The notes under the pieces were generated by a model. The model had not been told where the DNA came from and ran no database searches. It saw only the letters and a list, made by a program, of their open reading frames with translations. From Christensenella sp. UBA5893 (lineage in GTDB: Bacteria; Bacillota; Clostridia; Christensenellales; UBA1242): 64,000 nt of DNA. Of this stretch, positions 8,443 through 17,129 are shown one piece after another. The translations under genes and the position numbers were made by a program. How positions within the stretch are numbered: position 1 is the first letter of the stretch; every line of letters begins with the position of its first letter. The stretch lies in the NCBI GenBank assembly GCA_002431905.1, contig DJER01000033.1, positions 39,513 through 103,512 of the forward strand. Direction: 5' to 3'.

Positions 8443-8628
8443 ATGGCAAAAACAGCGTTAAAAGAAAAACAAAAAAGAAAGCAAAAATTTGCTACAAGAG
8501 AATACACAAGATGTACAATCTGTGGTCGTCCTCACTCAGTACTTAAAAAGTATGGTATTTGCAGAATATGTTTTAGAGAGCTTGCATCAAAGGGCGAAAT
8601 CCCTGGTGTTAAGAAGGCTAGTTGGTAA
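8443..8628 (+). CDS. rpsZ: 30S ribosomal protein S14, zinc type
   Basis: 61-aa short form of S14 with an intact zinc ribbon: C-T-I-C and C-R-I-C separated by 12 residues. It begins MAKTALKEKQKRKQKF and ends GEIPGVKKASW. A zinc-independent paralogue, if any, is not in this window. Confidence 0.97.
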   Translation: MAKTALKEKQKRKQKFATREYTRCTICGRPHSVLKKYGICRICFRELASKGEIPGVKKASW

Positions 8629-8637
8629 GGAGGAAAT

Positions 8638-9036
8638 ATGATTTTAACAGATCCAATCGCAGATATGCTTACCCGTATTCGTAATGCAATTACGGCAAAG
8701 CACACAGAAGTTTCTATTCCAGCTTCAAATGAAAAAATGTCTATTTTGAACATTTTGGTTGAAGAAGGTTATATAAAAGAAGCAAAACTTGTTGAAAACG
8801 GAAACATTAAAAACATTGTTGTTACACTTAAGTATGATGACAATGGCGAAAGTGTTATCCAAGGACTTAGAAGAATATCAAAACCAGGTCTTAGAGTTTA
8901 TGCAGAAAAGGATAAACTTCCAAAGGTTATCAATGGTCTTGGTATTGCCCTTATTTCAACAAATAAAGGTATTTTAACAGATAAAAAAGCTCGTTCACTA
9001 GGTGTCGGTGGTGAAGTATTGGCTTTTGTATGGTAG
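8638..9036 (+). CDS. rpsH: 30S ribosomal protein S8
   Basis: Central-domain assembly protein and, in E. coli, repressor of the spc operon. 132 aa with DPIADMLTRIRNA at the N-terminus and the RNA-binding STNKGILTDKKARSLGVGGE segment close to the C-terminus. Confidence 0.98.
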   Translation: MILTDPIADMLTRIRNAITAKHTEVSIPASNEKMSILNILVEEGYIKEAKLVENGNIKNIVVTLKYDDNGESVIQGLRRISKPGLRVYAEKDKLPKVINGLGIALISTNKGILTDKKARSLGVGGEVLAFVW

Positions 9037-9045
9037 GAGGAAAGT

Positions 9046-9597
9046 ATGTCAAGAATAGGTAGAAAACATATTGATTTGCCAGCAGGAGTTGAACTTACAC
9101 AAAAAGACGGTGTTGTTACAGTTAAAGGACCAAAAGGTACATTAACAGAAAATGTTGACAGACTTATAACAGTTAAAGTTGACGGTAACAAAGTTGAACT
9201 TACAAGAGCAAATGAAGAAAATGAAACAAAAGCAAAACACGGTTTGTATAGAGCACTCCTTAACAACATGGTAACTGGTGTTACTCATGGTTTTGAAAAG
9301 AAACTCGTTATAAACGGTGTTGGTTACAAAGTTGTAAAACAAGGTAACAAACTTGTACTTAACGTCGGTTATTCTCACACAATCGACATTCCTGAAGAAG
9401 AAGGAATTACATTTGAATGTCCTTCACAAACAGAAATTGTTGTAAAGGGAATTGACAAACAAAAAGTTGGTCAAGTTGCTTCAAAAATAAGAGATCTAAG
9501 AAAAGTTGAACCATATCATGCTTACGGAATTCGTTACAGTGACGAGGTTGTTGTAAGAAAAGTTGGTAAAGCAGCCGGAAAGGGCGCTAAGAAATAG
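9046..9597 (+). CDS. rplF: 50S ribosomal protein L6
   Basis: Protein at the base of the L7/L12 stalk. 183 aa, two L6 folds; MSRIGRKHIDLPAGVE, NMVTGVTHGFEKKL, and the C-terminal signature KVEPYHAYGIRYSDE are visible. Confidence 0.98.
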   Translation: MSRIGRKHIDLPAGVELTQKDGVVTVKGPKGTLTENVDRLITVKVDGNKVELTRANEENETKAKHGLYRALLNNMVTGVTHGFEKKLVINGVGYKVVKQGNKLVLNVGYSHTIDIPEEEGITFECPSQTEIVVKGIDKQKVGQVASKIRDLRKVEPYHAYGIRYSDEVVVRKVGKAAGKGAKK

Positions 9598-9610
9598 GAG
9601 GAGAGCATAA

Positions 9611-9979
9611 ATGTTTAATAAGAGAGATAGAAACGAAGAAAGAGTTCTTAGACATATTCGTGTTAGAGAAAAAATCTCTGGAACAAGTAATTGTCCAAGA
9701 CTTAGTGTTTATAGAAGTAATGTTGCAATCTATGCTCAAATCATTGATGATACAAAAGGCGTAACATTAGTTTCTGCATCAAGTTTAGATAAAGATCTTG
9801 AAAAAGAATTAAAAGGCAAAAGCAAAACAGAACAAGCAAAACTTGTTGGTGAAGCTGTTGCAAAAAAAGCACTAAAAGCAAAAATTAAAAATGTAGTTTT
9901 TGACAGAGGTGGATATATTTATACAGGTAGAGTTCAAGCATTAGCCGATGGCGCAAGAAGTGCTGGACTTGAGTTTTAG
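9611..9979 (+). CDS. rplR: 50S ribosomal protein L18
   Basis: 5S rRNA-binding protein. 122 aa; RHIRVREKISGTSNCPRLSVYRS, VVFDRGGYIYTGRVQALADGAR. AGGAGG-type site upstream and standard position. Confidence 0.97.
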   Translation: MFNKRDRNEERVLRHIRVREKISGTSNCPRLSVYRSNVAIYAQIIDDTKGVTLVSASSLDKDLEKELKGKSKTEQAKLVGEAVAKKALKAKIKNVVFDRGGYIYTGRVQALADGARSAGLEF

Positions 9980-9988
9980 GAGGTTATC

Positions 9989-10525
9989 GTGGCAGAACAA
10001 GAAAAAGTTAAAAAGGCTAGAGCCCCAAGAGAAGAAAGAACAAGAAGAGAAGAAGATGGCATCGATAAAAACCTTGTCGCTGTAAGAAGAGTTACAAAGG
10101 TTGTTAAAGGTGGTAGAACATTAAGATTCTCAGCTGTTGTTGTATGTGGAGATAGAAAAGGTAATGTTGGAATGGGAACAGGCAAAGCCAAAGAAGTTCC
10201 AATGGCTATTGAAAAAGCAACTCAAGCAGCTAAAAAAGATATGAAACCAGTTAACCTTATAAACGGAACAATCCCACACGAAACAATTGGTAAGTATGGT
10301 ACATCAAAAATACACTTACTTCCAGCAAAAGAAGGTTGTGGAATTATCGCAGGTGGTGGTGCTCGTGCAGTACTTGAACTTGCAGGTGTTAAAGATATTG
10401 TGACAAAAATTCACGGTTCAACAAACAAAATCAATTCTGTAAAGGCTACTATTAGAGGACTTAGAAGCATCAGAACAAAAGAACAGATTGCCGCACTTCG
10501 TGGAAAATCAGTTGAGGAAATCTAG
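9989..10525 (+). CDS. rpsE: 30S ribosomal protein S5
   Basis: Fidelity and mRNA-entry helicase-site protein. 178 aa with a GTG start at 9989 behind TTAGGAGGTTATC. The first ~25 residues are a charged extension; the double-stranded RNA-binding domain begins DGIDKNLVAVRRVTKVVKGG, and the C-terminal domain includes LLPAKEGCGIIAGGGARAV. Confidence 0.98.
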   Translation: MAEQEKVKKARAPREERTRREEDGIDKNLVAVRRVTKVVKGGRTLRFSAVVVCGDRKGNVGMGTGKAKEVPMAIEKATQAAKKDMKPVNLINGTIPHETIGKYGTSKIHLLPAKEGCGIIAGGGARAVLELAGVKDIVTKIHGSTNKINSVKATIRGLRSIRTKEQIAALRGKSVEEI

Positions 10526-10533
10526 GAGGAATT

Positions 10534-10722
10534 ATGGCACAAGAAAAGAAATTAAAAATTACTTTGGTAAGAAGTCCAATTGGTTACAATCGTAATCAAG
10601 CAAAAGTTACCGAGGCATTAGGACTCAAAAAATTAAATCATTCAGTAGTTTTACCTGATAATGCAAGTGTTAGAGGCAGTGTTGCCAAAGTTGCACATCT
10701 CGTAAAGGTTGAAGAGATATAG
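10534..10722 (+). CDS. rpmD: 50S ribosomal protein L30
   Basis: 62-aa short bacterial L30: KITLVRSPIGYNRNQ, then EALGLKKLNHSVV and a C-terminal strand HLVKVEEI. AGGAGG upstream; sits between rpsE and rplO as usual. Confidence 0.97.
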   Translation: MAQEKKLKITLVRSPIGYNRNQAKVTEALGLKKLNHSVVLPDNASVRGSVAKVAHLVKVEEI

Positions 10723-10731
10723 GAGGAACAA

Positions 10732-11178
10732 ATGGATATTCAAACACTTTCTCCAGCTAAAAATTCTAGAACTGCTTCGGTTAGAGTAGGTCGTGGAATT
10801 GGTAGTGGTATAGGAAAAACAAGTGGTAAGGGTCATAAGGGCCAAAACGCTAGAAGTGGCGGTGGTGTTAGACCTGGATTCGAAGGTGGACAACTTCCAC
10901 TCGCAAGAAAATTACCAATCAGAGGTTTCAACAATTACAATTTTGAAAAAAGATATTCAACATGTAATGTTTCAGACCTTGAACAATTTGAAGAAAACTC
11001 AGTTATTACACTAGAACTTTTATACGAAAATAGAGTTGTAGGCAAAATCGAGCCATACGGTTTAAAAGTACTTGGCAATGGTGAACTTACAAAGCCTCTT
11101 ACTGTTAAAGCTAAAAAATTTACAAAGAGTGCTATCGAAAAAATCGAAAAAGCCGGTGGAAAAGCTGAGGTGATCTAA
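10732..11178 (+). CDS. rplO: 50S ribosomal protein L15
   Basis: Late-assembly 23S rRNA-binding protein. 148 aa with the Gly/Arg-rich unstructured N-terminus (VGRGIGSGIGKTSGKGHKGQ) and the globular C-terminus ending KIEKAGGKAEVI. The stop overlaps the secY start. Confidence 0.98.
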   Translation: MDIQTLSPAKNSRTASVRVGRGIGSGIGKTSGKGHKGQNARSGGGVRPGFEGGQLPLARKLPIRGFNNYNFEKRYSTCNVSDLEQFEENSVITLELLYENRVVGKIEPYGLKVLGNGELTKPLTVKAKKFTKSAIEKIEKAGGKAEVI

Positions 11179-12497
11179 TGTTTAAGACATTCATTAACGC
11201 ATTCAAAATAAAAGATTTAAGAAAAAAAATGTTACTAACACTATTACTCTTGTTTATATACAGAGTGGGATGTTGGCTAACAGTTCCTGGAATTAGTCCA
11301 GGTGCTCTTAAAGATTCTGCACAAATGAGTGGTGGAGTTACCTTCCTTGGATTGTTAAACTCAATCTCTGGTGGTGCTCTTGCCAACGCCTCATTCTTTG
11401 CACTAGGTGTTTCACCATATATTAGTGCATCAATTATCATTCAACTTTTGGCTGTTGCAATTCCTTCTTTGGAAAGAGTTTCAAAACAAGGCGAAGAGGG
11501 AAGAAAGAAAATAAATCTTTACACCCGTATTTGTGCTTTGGTTTTGGCAACTGCTCAAGCAATTGGTATTGTTGTTTCATATGCCAACAGTGAAGGATTT
11601 ATTGATACAAGAATGTTGGGTGCAGGAGTCCCTACTTGGTTAACTTGTGCATTTATTGCATTAGTTTTAATTAGTGGTGCAATGTTTACAGTATGGCTTG
11701 GCGAAAGAATTACTGACCTTGGGGTTGGAAATGGTTTGTCACTTCTAATCTTCGTTGGTATTTTGTCAACAGCATGTACTGGTCTTTACACAGCTTTCCA
11801 AGGTGTTGGACAAAACATTGATTATATTTGGACAATTTTAGTATTTTTACTTGCCGTTGTTGTTATATTTGCATTGATTGTATTTATTGATAACGCAGAA
11901 AGAAAAGTACCTGTTCAATATGCAAAGCAAGTTAAGGGTAGAAAAATGTATGGTGGTCAATCTACTAACATTCCTATCAAAGTAAATGCAACAGGTGTTA
12001 TTCCTATCATCTTTGCAAATGCGATAGTATCTTTCCCACAAATGCTTATCAGCATTTTCTGGCCAAATACTCCATTTGCTGACTGGTGGACAAAATATAT
12101 GGGAACAGCATCATGGGTTTACATTGTAGCAACTGCTTTATTAATCTTATTCTTTGCATATTTCTATGCACAAATAACATTCAATCCAGAAGATGTAAGT
12201 AAACAAATTCAACAAAATGGTGGATTTATTCCAGGTATAAGAGCAGGCAAACCTACTGCTGAATATTTGGGAAAAATATCTTCAAGATTAACATTATTTG
12301 GAGCAATTTATTTGGCATTTATCGCATTAGTTCCAAGTTTGGTATTCAATGCACTTGCAACAACAAGTCTTGACTCAACACTTATCAATGCATTCAGTGT
12401 TACCGGTCTTATGATTTTGGTTTCTGTTGCATTGGAACTTGACAAACAACTTGATGCACAAATGTTAATGAGAAATTACAGAGGATTTTTGAAATAA
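11178..12497 (+). CDS. secY: Preprotein translocase channel subunit SecY
   Basis: Pore subunit of the SecYEG translocon in the cytoplasmic membrane. 439 aa with ten predicted membrane segments; recognised by LRKKMLLTLLLLFIYRVG, the plug region, SPYISASIIIQLL, GEEGRKKINLYTR, PVQYAKQ and the C-terminal QLDAQMLMRNYRGFLK. It is the export route for the signal-peptide proteins annotated further on. Confidence 0.98.
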   Translation: MFKTFINAFKIKDLRKKMLLTLLLLFIYRVGCWLTVPGISPGALKDSAQMSGGVTFLGLLNSISGGALANASFFALGVSPYISASIIIQLLAVAIPSLERVSKQGEEGRKKINLYTRICALVLATAQAIGIVVSYANSEGFIDTRMLGAGVPTWLTCAFIALVLISGAMFTVWLGERITDLGVGNGLSLLIFVGILSTACTGLYTAFQGVGQNIDYIWTILVFLLAVVVIFALIVFIDNAERKVPVQYAKQVKGRKMYGGQSTNIPIKVNATGVIPIIFANAIVSFPQMLISIFWPNTPFADWWTKYMGTASWVYIVATALLILFFAYFYAQITFNPEDVSKQIQQNGGFIPGIRAGKPTAEYLGKISSRLTLFGAIYLAFIALVPSLVFNALATTSLDSTLINAFSVTGLMILVSVALELDKQLDAQMLMRNYRGFLK

Positions 12498-12515
12498 GAT
12501 TATTTAATATATTAT

Positions 12516-12547
12516 GAATACAAAAGTCTTTTATGGCTTTTGTATTC
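12516..12547 (+). promoter_or_regulatory. Intercistronic hairpin between secY and adk
   Basis: A perfect 11-bp inverted repeat GAATACAAAAG / CTTTTGTATTC with a 10-nt loop. It is not followed by a T-run, so it is unlikely to be a full terminator; it could be an RNA-processing or attenuation site that separates ribosomal protein levels from adk and map. Confidence 0.55.
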
Positions 12548-12573
12548 GGTTAATATATAAATAGTGAGGTTAT

Positions 12574-13188
12574 ATGAATATAATTTTATTAGGTGCGCCA
12601 GCAAGTGGAAAAGGCACAATGTCAAAACTCTTGAAACAAACTTATGATATTCCGGTTATTTCAACGGGAGATATAATAAGGGAAAATATCAAAAATAAAA
12701 CAAATTTGGGAATAAAAACCGAAGAATATATAAATTCTGGAAGGCTTGTCCCTGATGATATTGTAATAGATTTGGTAAGGGCAAGGCTTGGACAAAGTGA
12801 CACTGCTAATGGCTATGTTTTGGATGGATTTCCAAGAACATTATCACAAGCGATTGCACTGGATAAAATTTCAAATATAACAAAGGTTATCTATCTTAAA
12901 GTTGGATATAATACATTGCTTGAACGAAGTTTAGGCAGGCGTGTTTGTCCAAAATGTAATACAATTTACAACACAAAAACACACAAATCAAATTATTGTG
13001 ATGAATGTGAAGTCGAACTTATTACAAGAGAAGATGATACCGAAGAAGTATTAAAAAATCGTTTTGATGTATTTCAAAGCGAAACAAAACCGCTTATCGC
13101 TTACTATAAAAAAGCTAACAAGCTTATAGAAGTTGATGGGAATGGTGATTCTTTGGAAGTTTTTAAAAAAATTTCAAAAGAATTATAG
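12574..13188 (+). CDS. adk: Adenylate kinase, zinc-LID type
   Basis: Interconverts AMP + ATP and 2 ADP. 204 aa. P-loop is GAPASGKGT (usual GAPGAGKGT), followed by the AMP site STGDIIRENIK and DGFPRTLSQA. The LID contains C-P-K-C and C-D-E-C, a structural zinc site typical of Gram-positive enzymes. GTGAGG precedes the ATG. Confidence 0.97.
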   Translation: MNIILLGAPASGKGTMSKLLKQTYDIPVISTGDIIRENIKNKTNLGIKTEEYINSGRLVPDDIVIDLVRARLGQSDTANGYVLDGFPRTLSQAIALDKISNITKVIYLKVGYNTLLERSLGRRVCPKCNTIYNTKTHKSNYCDECEVELITREDDTEEVLKNRFDVFQSETKPLIAYYKKANKLIEVDGNGDSLEVFKKISKEL

Positions 13189-13209
13189 TGAATTAAAGAA
13201 GGTTTTTAT

Positions 13210-13953
13210 ATGATTTGTAGAACACAACAAGATTTTGATGGAATGAGAAAAGCAAACAAAATTGTTGGAGATGCATTAAGATATGCAGAGTCACAAATTC
13301 GTCCCGGAATTTCAACTTATGAACTTGACAAATTAGTAGAAAAGTTTATAATAGATAATGGTGCTATTCCTTCATTTAAAGGCTTTGAAGGCTACCCTGC
13401 AAGTATTTGCACATCGGTTAATGAAACCGTTGTTCATGGTATTCCTTCAAAAGACATTATTTTGAAAGAAGGCGACATAATCTCTGTTGATATTGGAACT
13501 ATTGTTGACGGCTACAATGGTGATGCCGCAAGAACATTCCCAGTAGGAAAAATATCCAAAGAAAAACAAAAACTTATTGATGTAACAAAACAATGTTTCT
13601 TTGAAGGCATAAAACATTTAAGACCAGGTGCAAAACTTGGCGAACTTGGAAATGCCATTCAAACATATGCAGAAAGTTTTGGTTATGGTGTTGTTCGTGA
13701 ATTGGTTGGTCATGGAATTGGTCATAATATGCACGAAGATCCCGAAGTCCCAAATTATGGAAAACCAAATCATGGAATCACCGTAAAAGAAAATATGTGT
13801 CTTGCAATTGAGCCTATGATAACAATGGGGGAAAGATACATATATATGGAAGATGATGGTTGGACAATTAAGACTGATGATGGCTTGCCAGCAGGACATT
13901 ATGAAAACACAGTCATTGTTACAGCAAATGGTGTGGAAATTCTATCGTTGTAA
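13210..13953 (+). CDS. map: Methionine aminopeptidase type I
   Basis: Removes N-terminal Met from nascent proteins. 247 aa. Metal ligands are visible in order: DIGTIVDGYNGDAART (two Asp), GHGIGHNMHEDP (His), AIEPM (Glu) and YENTV (Glu); the substrate His is in VVHGIPS. Standard partner of adk downstream of secY. Confidence 0.97.
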   Translation: MICRTQQDFDGMRKANKIVGDALRYAESQIRPGISTYELDKLVEKFIIDNGAIPSFKGFEGYPASICTSVNETVVHGIPSKDIILKEGDIISVDIGTIVDGYNGDAARTFPVGKISKEKQKLIDVTKQCFFEGIKHLRPGAKLGELGNAIQTYAESFGYGVVRELVGHGIGHNMHEDPEVPNYGKPNHGITVKENMCLAIEPMITMGERYIYMEDDGWTIKTDDGLPAGHYENTVIVTANGVEILSL

Positions 13954-13964
13954 AAGGAAAATCT

Positions 13965-14231
13965 ATGCTAGAAATAGTAGAGGGTATGGTTGTTGTATCC
14001 ACTCAAGGTAGAGATAACGGACATTTGTACATTGTAAAAAATGTAGATAATGGTTATGCTTATGTTGTTGACGGAAAACAAAGAACAATCCAAAGCCCAA
14101 AAAAGAAAAAATTTAAGCATCTAAGACCGACAGGTCAAATTATTGAAAGTATTCAAGAAAAGTTTAGGGGAAACCAAAAAATTCTTGATAGTGAAATAAG
14201 AAAAACAATTGATAATTTAAGCATAATCTAA
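13965..14231 (+). CDS. KOW-domain RNA-binding protein (L14e/L6e/L27e-like)
   Basis: 88-aa protein between map and infA, a position where Clostridia commonly carry a KOW-domain protein related to the eukaryotic/archaeal L14e family. The N-terminal half (IVEGMVVVSTQGRDNGHLYIV) is the KOW fold; the C-terminal half is basic then helical. It probably binds RNA or the ribosome. No individual function is established. Confidence 0.8.
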   Translation: MLEIVEGMVVVSTQGRDNGHLYIVKNVDNGYAYVVDGKQRTIQSPKKKKFKHLRPTGQIIESIQEKFRGNQKILDSEIRKTIDNLSII

Positions 14232-14243
14232 AAAGGAGTTTGT

Positions 14244-14462
14244 ATGTCGAAAGAAGATGTGATAGAATTTGAAGGGGTAGTTGAAGAAGTTTTACCAAAC
14301 ACAGCCTTTAAAGTTCGCTTGGAAAATGGTGTTTTAATTAACGCATATATTTCAGGTAGACTTAGAATGAATTATATCAAAATTTTGGAAGGCGATAAGG
14401 TAAAAATTGAAATGAGCCCTTACGATTTGACAAAAGGCAGAATAACTTATAGAATAAAGTAG
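14244..14462 (+). CDS. infA: Translation initiation factor IF-1
   Basis: OB-fold factor that binds the 30S A site during initiation. 72 aa with VIEFEGVVEEVLPNTAFKV and GDKVKIEMSPYDLTKGRI. AAGGAG upstream; rpmJ follows. Confidence 0.97.
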   Translation: MSKEDVIEFEGVVEEVLPNTAFKVRLENGVLINAYISGRLRMNYIKILEGDKVKIEMSPYDLTKGRITYRIK

Positions 14463-14501
14463 ATAAGATTATTCTTAAATTGATAATTGAAAGGAGAGAT
14501 T

Positions 14502-14618
14502 ATGAAAGTAAGACCATCAGTAAAACCTATGTGTGATAAATGTAAAGTTATCAAACGTGAAGGAAAGGTTATGGTTATTTGTTCAAAAGACAAATCTCAT
14601 AAACAAACACAAGGTTAA
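14502..14618 (+). CDS. rpmJ: 50S ribosomal protein L36
   Basis: 38-aa protein, ATG 14502 with AAGGAGAG just upstream and TAA at 14616-14618. The sequence starts MKVRPSVKPMCDKCKVIKR and carries C-D-K-C plus a distal C and H, i.e. the zinc-binding form. It lies in its usual place between infA and rpsM and is easily missed because of its size. Confidence 0.96.
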   Translation: MKVRPSVKPMCDKCKVIKREGKVMVICSKDKSHKQTQG

Positions 14619-14633
14619 TAAATTTGAAAACAA

Positions 14634-14667
14634 CGAAATCACAAGCGGCTGATTATTTGTGAGTTCG
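14634..14667 (+). promoter_or_regulatory. Hairpin upstream of rpsM
   Basis: Arms CGAA-a-TCACAA and TTGTGA-g-TTCG pair over 10 bp with one internal mismatch and a 12-nt loop. It fills the 94-bp gap between rpmJ and rpsM, the longest gap inside the alpha portion. No T-run follows. A processing or autoregulatory site for the alpha genes is possible (S4 regulates the alpha operon in E. coli and its own gene in Bacillus), but this is inference. Confidence 0.45.
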
Positions 14668-14712
14668 TCTATATATATCATAAAATTATTTTAAAAAATT
14701 TCGGAGGAAAAT

Positions 14713-15093
14713 ATGGCAAGAATCGCTGGTGTTGATTTACCCAGAGAAAAAAGAGTTGAAATTGGTTTAACATATATCTACGGAATTGGTAGACATACTG
14801 CAAACGAAATTTTGGCTGAAACAAAAATTGATCCAAACACAAGAGTAAAAGATTTGGATGAAAATGATGTTGCTAAACTTCGTAACTATATCGAACACAA
14901 CTTAACAGTTGAAGGCGATTTAAGAAAAGAAGTATCACTCAACATTAAAAGATTAACAGAAATTGGTTCCTACAGAGGAACAAGACACCGTAAAGGTCTT
15001 CCTGTTCGTGGTCAAAACACAAGAACTAACTGCAGAACAAGAAAAGGTCCAAGAAAAGTCGTTGGTGGCTCATCAAAGAAAGGTAAGTTATAA
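14713..15093 (+). CDS. rpsM: 30S ribosomal protein S13
   Basis: Head protein contacting P-site tRNA. 126 aa with ARIAGVDLPREKRVEIGLTY and the basic C-terminal tail GTRHRKGLPVRGQNTRTN. Preceded by GGAGG. Confidence 0.98.
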   Translation: MARIAGVDLPREKRVEIGLTYIYGIGRHTANEILAETKIDPNTRVKDLDENDVAKLRNYIEHNLTVEGDLRKEVSLNIKRLTEIGSYRGTRHRKGLPVRGQNTRTNCRTRKGPRKVVGGSSKKGKL

Positions 15094-15108
15094 GATTAAG
15101 GAGTTAGT

Positions 15109-15507
15109 ATGGCAGACGTAAAGAAAGCTAATGTAACAAAAAAGAAAAGAGTTAGTAAAAACATAGATAAAGGTCAAGTGCATATTAAATCTTCATTTAA
15201 TAACACAACAATTACCTTTACAGACCTTCAAGGTAACACATTATCATGGTGCTCAAGTGGAAAACTTGGTTTCAAGGGTTCAAAAAAGAGTACACCATTT
15301 GCAGCTCAACAATGCGTTGAAGATGCAGCAAAAGTCGCAAAAGAACACGGAATTAAATCTGTTGAAGTATATGTAAAAGGACCAGGAAATGGTCGTGAAT
15401 CTGCAATAAGAGCACTTCAAGCAGCAGAAATCAGTGTTACTTTAATCAAGGATGTTTCTCCAATCGCTCATAACGGTTGCAGACCACCAAAAGTAAGAAG
15501 AATTTAA
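15109..15507 (+). CDS. rpsK: 30S ribosomal protein S11
   Basis: Platform protein near the E site. 132 aa; HIKSSFNNTTITFTDLQGN, VKGPGNGRESAIRAL and the C-terminal HNGCRPPKVRRI are diagnostic. Confidence 0.98.
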   Translation: MADVKKANVTKKKRVSKNIDKGQVHIKSSFNNTTITFTDLQGNTLSWCSSGKLGFKGSKKSTPFAAQQCVEDAAKVAKEHGIKSVEVYVKGPGNGRESAIRALQAAEISVTLIKDVSPIAHNGCRPPKVRRI

Positions 15508-15517
15508 GGAGATTAAC

Positions 15518-16138
15518 ATGGCTAAAATGATAGGCGCAGATTGTAGACAATGTCGCAGAGAAGGATGCAAATTATTCCTTAAAGGCGAAAGATGTACTTC
15601 AAAGAAATGTGCAATGGAAAGAAGACCTGTTGCTCCTGGACAACATGGCGCAGGTAGAAAAAGAGTAACAGAATATGGTACTCAATTAAGAGAAAAGCAA
15701 AAAGTTAAAAAAGCATACGGAATACTTGAAAATCAATTCAGAAGATATTATGAAGAAGCTGAAAGAATGAAAGGTATTACCGGTGAAAATATGTTATCAT
15801 TGATTGAAAGAAGACTTGATAACGTTGTTTACAGAATGGGTATCGGTTCATCAAGAAGTGAATGCCGTCAAATTGTAAACCACTCTCAAATCACAGTTAA
15901 TGGTAAAACAGTAAACATTCCATCTTATCAAGTTAAGGTTGGAGATGTAATCGCGGTTAAAGATAGCAAAAAAGACCTTGATATGTTCAAAGAACTTAAA
16001 GGTATGAAAATTGTTATGCCAAAATGGCTTGAATTTAACAGTGATACACTAGAAGGTAAAGTACTTGCATTACCAACAAGAGAAGATATTGACCTTAACA
16101 TAAAAGAACACTTAATTATTGAGTTGTATTCAAGATAA
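15518..16138 (+). CDS. rpsD: 30S ribosomal protein S4, zinc-binding form
   Basis: Primary 16S rRNA-binding protein. 206 aa. The N-terminus has a Cys-rich zinc knuckle (C-R-Q-C, then C and C within DCRQCRREGCKLF and RCTSKKC); the S4 RNA-binding domain RRLDNVVYRMG...SRSECRQIVNHSQITVNG follows. It lies between rpsK and rpoA, unlike Bacillus, where rpsD is elsewhere. Confidence 0.98.
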   Translation: MAKMIGADCRQCRREGCKLFLKGERCTSKKCAMERRPVAPGQHGAGRKRVTEYGTQLREKQKVKKAYGILENQFRRYYEEAERMKGITGENMLSLIERRLDNVVYRMGIGSSRSECRQIVNHSQITVNGKTVNIPSYQVKVGDVIAVKDSKKDLDMFKELKGMKIVMPKWLEFNSDTLEGKVLALPTREDIDLNIKEHLIIELYSR

Positions 16139-16161
16139 TAGATAGGGAGGAATAATTTATT

Positions 16162-17115
16162 ATGATGGAAATCGAAAAACCAAAAATTACTTGCGAAGAA
16201 ACTGAAGGTGGCTCTTACGCTAGATTTATCATTGAACCACTTGAACGTGGTATGGGTCTTACACTTGGTAATGCAATGAGAAGAACTCTTTTGGGAGCTC
16301 TTCCTGGTGCTGCACCAATCGCTATTAGAATTGCTGGTGTTTCTCATGAATTCTCAACAGTTCCTGGCATTGCTGAAGACGTTGTTGATATTGTTTTAAA
16401 TATCAAAACTTTGGCAGTTAAGACAACAAACAAAGATCGTGATTTTACATCAATATTAAGAATAAATCACAAGGGCGCAGGAGAAATCACTGCAAGAGAT
16501 TTTGAACCAAATGATGAAGTTGAAATTTTAAACCCAGACCTTCACATTTGCACTGCTGATGACGATTCAGTTTTCCAACTTGATGTTCTCATCGGTAGAG
16601 GTAGAGGATATGTTCCAAACGTTGTAAACAAAGAAAGAGTTGACACATTGGAATATATTGCAATTGATTCCCTTTATTCACCTGTAAAAAAAGTTAGTTA
16701 TTCAGTAGAAAATGCCCGTGTTGGACAAGATATGAACTACGATAAATTAACTTTGGAAGTTGAAACAAATGGAACAACTCCAGCAAGAGATGTAGTAAGC
16801 CTTGCAGGAAAAATCATCCAAGAACACGTTGGTTTGTTTGTTGAACTTTGTGACGAAATGTCAGGAGTTAATATCTTGGTAAGCAAAGAAGAAGATGAAC
16901 AAACAAAAGTTCTTGAAATGCCTATTGAAGAAATGGATCTTTCTGTTAGATCATACAATTGCCTAAAAAGAGCAAACATCAATACTGTTGAAGATCTCAT
17001 TAAAAAATCAAAAGGTGATATGTTAAAGGTTAGAAACCTTGGATTAAAATCTATAGAAGAAGTCGTTGCAAAACTTCAAACTTATGGTTTGGGTTTAAAG
17101 AACGATGAAGAATAA
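16162..17115 (+). CDS. rpoA: RNA polymerase alpha subunit
   Basis: Dimeric scaffold of RNA polymerase; the C-terminal domain contacts UP elements and activators. 317 aa. N-terminal domain: EPLERGMGLTLGNAMRRTLL and GRGYVPN; C-terminal domain from about residue 250: DLSVRSYNCLKRANINTVED and KVRNLGLKSIEEVV. Two consecutive ATG codons occur; the first is 11 nt after GGGAGG. Confidence 0.98.
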   Translation: MMEIEKPKITCEETEGGSYARFIIEPLERGMGLTLGNAMRRTLLGALPGAAPIAIRIAGVSHEFSTVPGIAEDVVDIVLNIKTLAVKTTNKDRDFTSILRINHKGAGEITARDFEPNDEVEILNPDLHICTADDDSVFQLDVLIGRGRGYVPNVVNKERVDTLEYIAIDSLYSPVKKVSYSVENARVGQDMNYDKLTLEVETNGTTPARDVVSLAGKIIQEHVGLFVELCDEMSGVNILVSKEEDEQTKVLEMPIEEMDLSVRSYNCLKRANINTVEDLIKKSKGDMLKVRNLGLKSIEEVVAKLQTYGLGLKNDEE

Positions 17116-17129
17116 TAAAGGAGAAAATT

